Shown here: piece after piece, positions 14,823 through 22,615 of the stretch
Position numbering within the stretch: the first letter of the stretch is position 1
Layout of the letters: each line of letters opens with the position of its first letter
Source: Vibrio xiamenensis
Lineage (GTDB): Bacteria > Pseudomonadota > Gammaproteobacteria > Enterobacterales > Vibrionaceae
DNA length: 64,000 nt
Direction of reading: 5' to 3'
Assembly (NCBI RefSeq): GCF_900100015.1
Contig: NZ_FNDD01000029.1
Location: forward strand, 1-64,000
Translations under genes and position numbers: made by a program
The notes under the pieces: model-generated
The model's database searches: none
Seen by the model: only the letters and a program-made list of their open reading frames with translations
What the model was told of the DNA's origin: nothing

Positions 14823-16976
14823 ATGAAGAAACTGTTCCTATTCTTAGCTGGCCTTGTTGTCGCGGTGATTATTGCGATTACAGCGCTGGTGCTGTTGGTA
14901 AACCCAAACCAATTCAAACCCCTGATTGTCAAACAAGCTAAGCAACAAACCGGCTTAGATTTGGTGATCGACGGCGACATCAGTTGGCAATTCTTTCCGT
15001 CCTTGGGTTTTGAATTGGGTAAAACAGAGCTCAAAAATCCGCAAGGCTTCAGCGAGCCAAATTTATTCAAAGTTGAGTCGGTGGGTGTTGATGTTTCGGT
15101 GATGCCACTACTTAGCCATAAACTGCAAATCGGTAACGTCACCCTTGATGGCGCTGAGTTTTATCTCGAAACGCTCAAAGACGGTCATAAAAATATCGAT
15201 GCGTTAACCAAAGCGCAAGATGCTCAAACCAATACGCAATCGTCTGAACAATCGAGTGACGCTAAAGCGCCAGCCTCGACGGACGCAAATGCTGAACCCA
15301 CCGAATCGAAACAAGCCTGGACCATTGAGCTTGCGGGTGTGACGATCAACAACGCGATGTTGGATATCAATGATAAACAGGCTGGCAGCCATACCAAACT
15401 GTATGACTTGGCGTTGAATCTGTCGGAGTTTGCCTTTGATACTTGGACCAACGCGAGCTTCGCCGCTAAAGGGCAAATCAATCAACAGTCGTTCGCCGCA
15501 AAAGGCGAAGCGGGCTTCAAACTGGCGCCAGGATTTAGCCAGTATGAACTGCGCAATATCAATCTTGATGCCAGCTACCAAGACCCAAGCAACCAAATTG
15601 ATTCCGCCAAGTTTGAATTGGAGAGTTTTGCGTTTGACCAATCCAATGCGCTTAATTACTCGATTAAAGGCAAAGCGGCGGATATGACTTTGGATCTATC
15701 CGGTAAAGGCAGCGTTGAAGTCGACAGCGATATGACGCTCGCGCAGCTTAAGTCATTTAGTTTATCAGGGAAGGTGAATGGTGAGTCATTGCCACAATCG
15801 CCGCTGAATATTGATATGGCGTCAAATATTCGCTTTGACTTAAAACAGAATCAACTGAGTGTTGAACTTGAGAAGTTAGCGGCCAATGATATTGAACTTG
15901 ATGGCCAAGCTAATGTGACGCTCGGTGATATTCCGAAAATTCGTTTTGGTCTGCATAGCGCTAATATCGATCTGGATGCTTTACTTGGCAGTGGCAGTAG
16001 CTCTAAAACTGACGCTCAGCCAGCTCAATCTAAAGCGACAAGTTCCACAGCAAGTAGTTCTCCATCAAGTAGTGCCAGCGCGCCGCAAGAGCCGGATCTT
16101 TCAGCATTGAAAACTTTGGACTTACAAGGTGAGATCTCCATCGATAAATTCAAAGCATCCGGCGCTAAGCTGCAAAATGTCGCGGCGAAATTTGCGGTGA
16201 ATAAAGGCATTGCCAAGCTCAGCAGCTTTAGTGCCAACCTGTATCAGGGTTCAGTGAATGCTTCTGCGACATTAAATGCCAACAATCGCCCTGCAACTTA
16301 CACCGTGAGTAAGCAGATCAAAGGGGTTCAGATCCAACCGTTACTGGTTGATGTGGCGGACAACGATATTCTTGAGGGAACAGGGAACATCACCGCGAAT
16401 CTTAAAGGTAAAGGTTTGCTGGTGGATGAAATTCAGAAAAATCTCGATGGCAAAATTGATATTGCGTTTAATGACGGCGCGGTACATGGCATCAATGTCG
16501 CGCAGTTGATTCGTAAGAACTACGCCAAAATCAAAGGCAAATCCATTGATGATAAAGAAGGGGTACAAAAGACCGATTTCAGTGCGGTGACGGCAACCCT
16601 AAATCTTGCTCAAGGGATAGTCTCGACCAACAATCTCAGCATGCAATCGCCGCTTTTGCGCGTGCATGGTGAAGGTTCGGCCAACACGCTTAATCAAACT
16701 CTCGATTTTCTTATCGATACCTCAATTGTCGGTACTTTGGAAGGTCAGGGCGGTAAAGACATTGACGATCTTAAAGATCTAACCATTCCGATCAACATCT
16801 CTGGCCCATGGGCAAAATTGAAGTACAAATTGGTATTTGATGATGTACTTAAGCAAAAAGCCAATAAAGAGATCGACCGTGGCTTGAAAAAGCTCGATGA
16901 AAAGCTTGGCGATAAGATTAAAGACGAGAAAACCAAAGATGCGGTCAACAATCTACTTAAAGGCTTGTTTAACTAG
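14823..16976 (+). CDS. AsmA family inner-membrane-anchored protein
   Basis: The 717-residue protein has an N-terminal membrane anchor (about residues 2-26, LFLFLAGLVVAVIIAITALVL) and an AsmA-type start NPNQFKPLIVKQAKQQTGLDL. A long periplasmic beta-rich body follows, with two Ser/Ala/Gln-rich linkers (about residues 130-155 and 390-420). A typical C-terminal AsmA block contains DFSAVTATLNLAQGIV and LDFLIDTSIVGTLEGQGG. AsmA-like proteins are repeat-beta-groove bridges linked to phospholipid transport to the outer membrane. The ATG at 14823 fits the signal anchor better than the TTG at 14805. It is flanked by terminators, so probably monocistronic. Confidence 0.88.
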   Translation: MKKLFLFLAGLVVAVIIAITALVLLVNPNQFKPLIVKQAKQQTGLDLVIDGDISWQFFPSLGFELGKTELKNPQGFSEPNLFKVESVGVDVSVMPLLSHKLQIGNVTLDGAEFYLETLKDGHKNIDALTKAQDAQTNTQSSEQSSDAKAPASTDANAEPTESKQAWTIELAGVTINNAMLDINDKQAGSHTKLYDLALNLSEFAFDTWTNASFAAKGQINQQSFAAKGEAGFKLAPGFSQYELRNINLDASYQDPSNQIDSAKFELESFAFDQSNALNYSIKGKAADMTLDLSGKGSVEVDSDMTLAQLKSFSLSGKVNGESLPQSPLNIDMASNIRFDLKQNQLSVELEKLAANDIELDGQANVTLGDIPKIRFGLHSANIDLDALLGSGSSSKTDAQPAQSKATSSTASSSPSSSASAPQEPDLSALKTLDLQGEISIDKFKASGAKLQNVAAKFAVNKGIAKLSSFSANLYQGSVNASATLNANNRPATYTVSKQIKGVQIQPLLVDVADNDILEGTGNITANLKGKGLLVDEIQKNLDGKIDIAFNDGAVHGINVAQLIRKNYAKIKGKSIDDKEGVQKTDFSAVTATLNLAQGIVSTNNLSMQSPLLRVHGEGSANTLNQTLDFLIDTSIVGTLEGQGGKDIDDLKDLTIPINISGPWAKLKYKLVFDDVLKQKANKEIDRGLKKLDEKLGDKIKDEKTKDAVNNLLKGLFN

Positions 16977-16993
16977 CGAAAAATGACAAAAAC

Positions 16994-17022
16994 AAAAGAG
17001 GCTCACGATTGAGCCTCTTTTT
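16994..17022. terminator. Bidirectional terminator between the AsmA-family gene and btuR
   Basis: The 11-bp stem AAAAGAGGCTC/GAGCCTCTTTT with loop ACGATT is followed by T residues on the plus strand and by TTTTG on the minus strand. It serves two convergent genes. Confidence 0.88.
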
Positions 17023-17061
17023 TATGTTTTGAATCAAGTGGCCTGAGCGTGAATTACTGGC

Positions 17062-17667
17062 TTACCAATCAATTCCTTTTTGCGCTTTTACGCCTGATTC
17101 GAAAGCATGCTTAACGTTTTTGACTTCTGAAACCGTGTCCGCCAGTTCAATCAGTTCGCGGTGAGCGGCGCGACCGGTAATGATGACAGATTGCATTTTA
17201 GGTCGTTTGTTCAGTGCTTCTAACACCTCTTCAAGTTCGATATAGCCGTAGTTCACCATGTAAGTCAGCTCATCAAACAGTACAACGTCAATCGACTCGT
17301 CGCTGAGCATGCGTTGGCACTCTTTCCATACCACTTGAGCGGCGGCAGTATCGGTTTCCTTGTTTTGGGTTTCCCAGGTAAAGCCTGTCGCCATTACTTG
17401 GAATTCCACGCCGAGTTTATCAAGCACGTTGCGCTCGCCGTTGTCCCATGTGCCTTTAATAAATTGCGCGACAGCGCATTTAAGGCCGTGACCTACCGCG
17501 CGAGTAATGGTGCCGAACCCAGAGGTCGATTTGCCTTTACCATTGCCGGTAATGATAAGGAGTAGGCCTTTTTCTTGCGTCGCTGCGGCAATTTTAGCGT
17601 CGACTTTTTGTTTCACTTTTTGCTGGCGCGCTTTATGACGCTCTTGTTTGGACTCTTCAGCTGACAT
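17062..17667 (-). CDS. btuR: Corrinoid adenosyltransferase (CobA/BtuR type)
   Basis: The 201-residue enzyme transfers the adenosyl group of ATP to cobalt(I) corrinoids, making adenosylcobalamin. The modified P-loop is ITGNGKGKSTSGFGT, with the downstream segments VLFDELTYMVNYGYI and VIITGRAAHRELIELAD typical of the CobA family. A Lys-rich N-terminal helix (about residues 5-35) precedes it. No cobalamin riboswitch was recognised upstream (17668-17820). Confidence 0.93.
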   Translation of the reverse strand: MSAEESKQERHKARQQKVKQKVDAKIAAATQEKGLLLIITGNGKGKSTSGFGTITRAVGHGLKCAVAQFIKGTWDNGERNVLDKLGVEFQVMATGFTWETQNKETDTAAAQVVWKECQRMLSDESIDVVLFDELTYMVNYGYIELEEVLEALNKRPKMQSVIITGRAAHRELIELADTVSEVKNVKHAFESGVKAQKGIDW

Positions 17668-17820
17668 CTTTCATCCCTTTTATAAATAGTATGTGCTGGA
17701 ATGATAACGAAAAAACACCGCCAATAGCGAATTTGTTTTTGTGTTTCGTTGAAGTGATGATGAAGGGTGAAAAATGTGTCTCGCCTTGCTTTTAAAGATG
17801 TGTGCGCAGCGAGACAAAAT

Positions 17821-18405
17821 TTAATGATTGGCTGGCAAGTGCGCTTGATGGCGAATATTGAGCTCTTGGCTATGACAACTATTCAGCGTTCTCGAACCAC
17901 TGTGGATGGCACTGTGCCAATCGGTACGCCAAGCATAGCGGTCGCGCTGAGGGTCATTGAGATCGCCACTGAATTCCGATACCGCTTGATGCTTGGACTT
18001 TAAATCCATGCCCATTTTTTGCCAAAACGCGGCGCGGCGTGAGCTCGAATGGGGAGAGGTATCACAGCAAGGCACCATCTTACCGGTTACTTCGCACGCT
18101 TCATTGTTGCTAATGCGTTGATGTTGGCGAATAAATTTAAGGCAGGTTGCAACTAAACTGCTGCCATAACCTTGGTTGCGATAATGTGGAGTGGTGTCAC
18201 CATTACCAAATAGATCATCGATATGAATGGACGAAAGATGTTTGCTTTCACCGCGGCGGTGATAGGCGTACTTGAGCGTCATATCCAAAGTGATTTTGTG
18301 CCCGTCAGCTAGGGTTAGTATTGCCGATGCCGTTGAAATCAAAGGCGTTTTGTTAATTAACACCAATTGGATTTGACTGGAATCTTTGTGAGTAAACCAA
18401 CGCGC
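17821..18405 (-). CDS. Putative GNAT-type acetyltransferase
   Basis: The product is 194 residues from the ATG at 18405 (GGTGA lies 7 bp upstream); an in-frame ATG at 18420 would add 5 residues. The acetyl-CoA loop signature is seen in HYRNQGYGSSLVATCLKFI, and a later SSRRAAFWQKMGM fits the end of a GNAT fold. The substrate is unknown. The C-terminal 40 residues are polar and not typical of the fold. Confidence is moderate because only the central motif is clear. Confidence 0.6.
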   Translation of the reverse strand, partial: ARWFTHKDSSQIQLVLINKTPLISTASAILTLADGHKITLDMTLKYAYHRRGESKHLSSIHIDDLFGNGDTTPHYRNQGYGSSLVATCLKFIRQHQRISNNEACEVTGKMVPCCDTSPHSSSRRAAFWQKMGMDLKSKHQAVSEFSGDLNDPQRDRYAWRTDWHSAIHSGSRTLNSCHSQELNIRHQAHLPANH

Positions 18406-18609
18406 CATAGCAGTCACCATAATGAAATAGTTTATGGATTATAAACTAATGCATGACCAAGAAAACCACAAAATTATGCATCACACTTCATTTCATTTAA
18501 GAAAATCCTGACGGACTTATGTCTGGCTAAGGTAAAAACTGGGTAAGGTTACTTTGGTAAGTGATGTCTATATGGATGGCGAGCCTATGGGGATTGATTA
18601 AAGCGCAAA

Positions 18610-18638
18610 GCAACGACGACGTTGACAGTCGTCGTTGC
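18610..18638 (-). terminator. Hairpin after the HIT-family gene
   Basis: An 11-bp perfect stem, GCAACGACGAC (18610-18620) with GTCGTCGTTGC (18628-18638), lies 15 bp downstream of the minus-strand HIT gene. The T-run (TTTGCGCTTT) is imperfect. Confidence 0.6.
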
Positions 18639-18653
18639 TATTGAATATCGCGT

Positions 18654-19079
18654 TTAGATCGGCAGATGGGCTGTGATGGCCTTTGCGATATCGTTGTATT
18701 CTTGCTCAGAGAGATAAACCTTACCTGGATTCATGGCAAACACTGACCCCCATTCAAATTCCTCTTGGTATTTCGGAACTAAGTGGAAATGGAGATGAGC
18801 ACCAGTATCTCCATAAGCGCCGTAGTTGATTTTTGCTGGTGAAAACGCTTTGTGTAGCGCATTGGCTACCATATTCACCTCGGCAAAAAATTGATTCCGT
18901 TCTTGATCGGTTAAATGGATCATTTCGCTGACATGTTTTTTTGTCGCAACAATCACTCGTCCTTTATGACTTTGCTCTTTAAATAGAACCACAATTGAAG
19001 CGCTAAGCTCAGCGATTTTAATGCCAAATTGACTGAGCAGTTCTCCTTCCATGCAGTAGGCGCATTGATTATCTTTCAT
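18654..19079 (-). CDS. HIT-family nucleotide hydrolase/transferase
   Basis: The 141-residue protein has the histidine triad HLHFHLVP (His95, His97, His99) and an N-terminal CAYC pair (Cys6, Cys9) of the kind that binds zinc in HIT proteins. HIT proteins cleave nucleoside phosphoramidates or dinucleotides through a histidine-AMP intermediate. SD AGGAAA precedes the ATG. The specific substrate cannot be told from sequence. Confidence 0.87.
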   Translation of the reverse strand: MKDNQCAYCMEGELLSQFGIKIAELSASIVVLFKEQSHKGRVIVATKKHVSEMIHLTDQERNQFFAEVNMVANALHKAFSPAKINYGAYGDTGAHLHFHLVPKYQEEFEWGSVFAMNPGKVYLSEQEYNDIAKAITAHLPI

Positions 19080-19347
19080 GACATTGTTTCCTGGTTATTT
19101 GGGATAGTAGTTATATTGACCAAATCAATATAAGCACCTTTTGATATTGGTATACTATCTTAGATCAACGAAATAGGATTAAACCGTTTGATAAGGTTGT
19201 TAATAGACTGTTCTAGCTTACTTTATCGGGTTTTTCTCGATTGAGATTGGTTGAAAATTTAGTTGTTATACCAATTTTACGAATTGCTGAGTTTGGCGAA
19301 AACACGCACAATTGTGTAAAGCATTTTTATAGCCTAAGAGGGAAGTT

Positions 19348-19806
19348 ATGCGTCAACCGTTTTCAATATTAGTGGTATGTATGGGCAACATTTGCCGTTC
19401 ACCGACTGGAGAGGCGATTTTACGAGCCAAAGCTCAGCAAATGGGTGTGGAGGTTGAAGTAGATTCTGCAGGAACTATCGGCTATCACGCAGGAAGTCCC
19501 CCAGATAAACGCGCTCAAGCCGCGGGTAAAAAGCGTGGTTATTCGTTTGCGGGGATTCGTGCTCGGCAAGTCAGTGATGAAGACTTCACGCGCTTTGATC
19601 TTATTTTGGCGGCAGATAACGATAACCTTGCAGATCTAAAAGCGCGTTGCCCTGCCTCTGAGCAGCACAAGCTGAAGCTATTTATGAGTTACGCCAGCGC
19701 AGATATCGATGAAATTCCTGATCCATACTACGGTGGCGAGCAAGGGTTTGAACTGGTGCTTGACCTAATTGAAGATGCGGCAGAAAGCATTCTTATTAGT
19801 CTGTAG
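19348..19806 (+). CDS. Low-molecular-weight protein tyrosine phosphatase
   Basis: The 152-residue enzyme has the signature loop VCMGNICRSPTGEA (nucleophile Cys11, Arg17) and the general-acid loop IPDPYYGG. It should dephosphorylate phosphotyrosine or small phosphate esters in the cytoplasm. It is not next to a tyrosine kinase or exopolysaccharide genes, so it looks like the housekeeping type rather than a Wzb-type partner. SD GAGGGAAG precedes the ATG. Confidence 0.92.
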   Translation: MRQPFSILVVCMGNICRSPTGEAILRAKAQQMGVEVEVDSAGTIGYHAGSPPDKRAQAAGKKRGYSFAGIRARQVSDEDFTRFDLILAADNDNLADLKARCPASEQHKLKLFMSYASADIDEIPDPYYGGEQGFELVLDLIEDAAESILISL

Positions 19807-19830
19807 CAGAATGTAAGTCTGTAGCTGAAT

Positions 19831-20499
19831 TTAAGCGGCCATGACACGGCCACTGAAATAGTCATTGCTCACAATATACTCAATGTTACGAATCAGCTCA
19901 TCTTGCAACTCGACCCAGCGCAGTTCTTCCAACGAATCGTCATAAGAGGGAATAACCGCGCCCACTCGAATATTGAATGGATTGAGCTCTTTTCCCCAAC
20001 TCTGAGTAAATCCTGAAACCACCGAGGCGGCATTTTCAAATCCAGCCACATTGGGAGCGTTGTCTTGCGAGATGACATTCACAATCACGCCTTGACGGTG
20101 GTGTTTACGCAGCCGTTCTGCCGTTGCTTGGCTGTAGCGAAACAGCATTGATGCCAGCGAAGACATGCTTTGCCCAGCAGTATCCGCAGAGTGATCGTCC
20201 ATCAGTGAGGGGATCGCACTCGGCGTGAAATGGTTGATCAGCACATCCGGCGCTTGTTGTAAGTCGTGTTCGATATCATCAAACAACTGATTGATGGCGT
20301 CACCAGAGTGGTCCACTAAAGGGTATTGGTAAACGCGATCAGAAATGGCTCGGCAGCATTGATAAGTGGTATGCAGTCGTTGAGCATCTTTGTCACACAA
20401 CACCACGCGTGCTCCCAAATTAATAAAGTGCATTGCCAGTGTCGCCCCGAACCTCGACCCTGCCGAAGTGATTAATATCACAGCATATTTTATGTCCAT
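19831..20499 (-). CDS. Degenerate short-chain dehydrogenase/reductase (SDR) family protein
   Basis: The 222-residue Rossmann protein has the cofactor loop ILITSAGSRFGATLA (TGxxxGxG altered to TSAGSRFG) and keeps a Ser at residue 144 (NVISQ). At the catalytic YxxxK position, aligned by SGFTQSWGKEL, it has Phe154 and Ala158 instead of Tyr and Lys, and the NNAG motif reads NHFT. It therefore probably binds a nucleotide or ligand without classical dehydrogenase activity. GGGAGG upstream fixes the ATG at 20499. It is convergent with the phosphatase gene. Confidence 0.8.
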   Translation of the reverse strand: MDIKYAVILITSAGSRFGATLAMHFINLGARVVLCDKDAQRLHTTYQCCRAISDRVYQYPLVDHSGDAINQLFDDIEHDLQQAPDVLINHFTPSAIPSLMDDHSADTAGQSMSSLASMLFRYSQATAERLRKHHRQGVIVNVISQDNAPNVAGFENAASVVSGFTQSWGKELNPFNIRVGAVIPSYDDSLEELRWVELQDELIRNIEYIVSNDYFSGRVMAA

Positions 20500-20710
20500 C
20501 TCTCCCTCCCGTAGAATCAACTGATTCCAAATGGTTCACCTATCATGGTTGATTAGCTGTGGCTTAGGTGTGAATAAGGTCAAATTACGTGTTGATAACT
20601 CAGCCTTGCGTTCATAATTTGGGCTATTTCACATAAATGTGGATAGTGTTTTAGCTCGAATTACATTGATCTTGGTTATGAAATGATACGAATAAAGGAG
20701 GCGTGTTAGA

Positions 20711-21214
20711 TCACACTTGCACGCGCATTTGGTCATGGCGTTGAGCGCTAATTAATTGATTATAAAGATCGGCTGGAATCGCTTGGCGTGGTTGTGTGTC
20801 GGCTAAGCGGCGTCTTTGGTGGCCAGATAAGTTGTGATAGACCTCTTCAGGCAAATCGTGGGTTTGCTCGGGCAAATAGACCAGTGGTTCTGGGGTCAGG
20901 TAGTGGATAAGCTTAGCGCCCGATAAGCCACTGTCATGAAACTGCTTGGCTTGATGAGCAGATACAGCGTAGGAGCTTTGATCGGAACGCAGTGGTTGCG
21001 GTTGTTGCAATTCAAAGCGTTGCCTGAGCAGGGTATCGTTAGTGATGACTTCATCAACCACTTCAACCGGGGTGTTGTCTCGTACATCGTCAGAAAACAT
21101 CGACAAAATCAGCGCAAAATCGGCCCGACGCCCTTCATGTACAGCATGGTTAATCCCATTGCCGAATTGAAGCTCGTTGATGATCGCAGCTTTGTCTAAT
21201 GTATGGACTTGCAT
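20711..21214 (-). CDS. VC2046/SO_2500-type conserved protein
   Basis: This is a 167-residue soluble protein of unknown function. It lies directly downstream of sodB, where V. cholerae has VC2046, and its general character (N-terminal DKAAIINELQFGNGINHAV, GRRADFALILSMFSDDV) fits that Vibrio/Shewanella family as I recall it. No signal peptide, membrane segment or catalytic motif is seen. A GAGGAG SD precedes the ATG. The sodB terminator separates it from sodB. Confidence 0.7.
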   Translation of the reverse strand: MQVHTLDKAAIINELQFGNGINHAVHEGRRADFALILSMFSDDVRDNTPVEVVDEVITNDTLLRQRFELQQPQPLRSDQSSYAVSAHQAKQFHDSGLSGAKLIHYLTPEPLVYLPEQTHDLPEEVYHNLSGHQRRRLADTQPRQAIPADLYNQLISAQRHDQMRVQV

Positions 21215-21274
21215 AGTACTCCTCGCTTAGTGCTTTCTTAACGGCGTGCGAGGGGTAAACTTTAGATAAATAAT

Positions 21275-21304
21275 AAAAAAGCCTGCGTGATAGCAGGCTT
21301 TTTA
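21275..21304 (-). terminator. sodB terminator
   Basis: The stem AAAAAGCCTGC/GCAGGCTTTTT with loop GTGATA is followed by T residues on the minus strand. It lies between sodB and the VC2046-like gene. Confidence 0.87.
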
Positions 21305-21341
21305 AACAACTTGTGATTTCTCACAATCTGGTTAGCTCAGA

Positions 21342-21926
21342 TTATTTTGCAAAATTCTCAGCAACGAAATCCCAGTTAACTAGAGCCCAGAAACCGTTCA
21401 TGTAATCTGGACGTACATTGCGGTAGTCAATGTAGTAAGCGTGTTCCCAAAGATCCACAGTTAGGATTGGTGTTGCGCTTTCGTCAGTAAGCGGAGTTGC
21501 TGCGTTTGACGTGTTAACGATGTCTAGTGAACCATCGGCTTTTTTCACTAGCCAAGTCCAAGAAGAACCGAAGTTGTTGATTGCAGATTCGGTGAACTTC
21601 TCTTTAAACGCTGCGAAAGAACCGAATGAAGCGTTAATTGCGTCAGCAACTGCGCCAGTTGGTTCGCCGCCACCGTTTGGAGATAGGCAGTGCCAGTAGA
21701 AAGTGTGGTTCCAGATCTGAGCAGCGTTGTTAAATACGCCACCAGTAGAAGTTTTGATGATCTCTTCTAGAGTTTTGCCTTCAAACTCAGTTCCTGGAAT
21801 CAGGCCGTTTAGTTTCACAACGTAAGTGTTGTGGTGTTTGCCGTGGTGGTAATCAAGAGTTTCAGCTGAGATATGTGGTTCTAGCGCGTCTTTCGCGTAA
21901 GGAAGAGCTGGTAATTCAAATGCCAT
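21342..21926 (-). CDS. sodB: Iron superoxide dismutase SodB
   Basis: The 194-residue enzyme dismutates superoxide in the cytoplasm. Metal-ligand regions are visible: HHGKHHNTYV (ligand His27), NHTFYWHCLSP, and the C-terminal DLWEHAYYIDYRN with the Asp and His ligands. AAQIWNHTFYW and FGSSWTWL fit the iron form. GGAG upstream selects the ATG at 21926 rather than 21941. It is divergent from grxD, as in V. cholerae. Confidence 0.95.
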   Translation of the reverse strand: MAFELPALPYAKDALEPHISAETLDYHHGKHHNTYVVKLNGLIPGTEFEGKTLEEIIKTSTGGVFNNAAQIWNHTFYWHCLSPNGGGEPTGAVADAINASFGSFAAFKEKFTESAINNFGSSWTWLVKKADGSLDIVNTSNAATPLTDESATPILTVDLWEHAYYIDYRNVRPDYMNGFWALVNWDFVAENFAK

Positions 21927-22195
21927 TGCTCGATTCTCCATATTTTAGAAAGAGTTACCTCTTTCGATTGCTTCCAGTGTTTTTATTTGTAAGTGCTCGT
22001 AGTGGCCACTCTGTTGTCATTTGACTGACTTGAGGTTCATTTTAGCAAGTTTTTACTTTATTAAAAGGGGCGTAACAAAAAATTATCTAATCTGATCAAT
22101 ATCCTCTAAATCCCTAGACATTATATGCTTTTTATTCTGCAATGATCGTTTAGAATAACCCGCTATACGGCAGTAACTCCGGTAACGAGGAAGCA

Positions 22196-22531
22196 ATGGA
22201 AACTATCGACAAAATTAAACAGCAAATCGCAGAAAATACGATCCTTCTTTACATGAAGGGTTCGCCAAAACTCCCAAGTTGCGGTTTTTCATCGCAAGCT
22301 GCGCAAGCATTGATGGCTTGTGGCGAAAAATTTGCGTACGTGGATATTCTGCAAAACCCAGATATTCGCGCTGAATTGCCTATCTACGCTCAATGGCCAA
22401 CATTTCCACAGCTATGGGTTGAAGGTGAGTTGATCGGCGGTTGTGACATCATTATTGAGATGTTCCAAAAAGGCGAACTTCAGCCATTAATCAAAGAAGC
22501 AGCGGCACGTGCTGGAACAGACGCTGAATAA
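22196..22531 (+). CDS. grxD: Monothiol glutaredoxin Grx4
   Basis: The 111-residue protein contains the CGFS active site (Cys29 in KLPSCGFSSQA), the glutathione-binding WPTFPQLWV and GGCDIIIEM. CGFS glutaredoxins bind and deliver [2Fe-2S] clusters, often with BolA partners. SD GAGGAAG precedes the ATG. A terminator follows. Confidence 0.95.
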   Translation: METIDKIKQQIAENTILLYMKGSPKLPSCGFSSQAAQALMACGEKFAYVDILQNPDIRAELPIYAQWPTFPQLWVEGELIGGCDIIIEMFQKGELQPLIKEAAARAGTDAE

Positions 22532-22564
22532 TACTGTTTATATTTACAGTTAATCTTGATTTTT

Positions 22565-22600
22565 AAAGGCCACATTGCATAATGTGGCCTTTATTGTTTT
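22565..22600 (+). terminator. grxD intrinsic terminator
   Basis: The 12-bp stem AAAGGCCACATT/AATGTGGCCTTT with loop GCAT is followed by ATTGTTTTATT. It ends 16 bp before topB. Confidence 0.88.
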
Positions 22601-22615
22601 ATTGCTCAGGGCTTT

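Noticed and set aside
15204..15641. 145-residue minus-strand ORF
   Set aside because: Shadow of the AsmA-family gene; composition follows the opposite strand and no SD or family motif is present.
17668..17820. Cobalamin riboswitch upstream of btuR
   Set aside because: The 150-bp region has no B12-box-like sequence or suitable stems, and no known family pattern was found.
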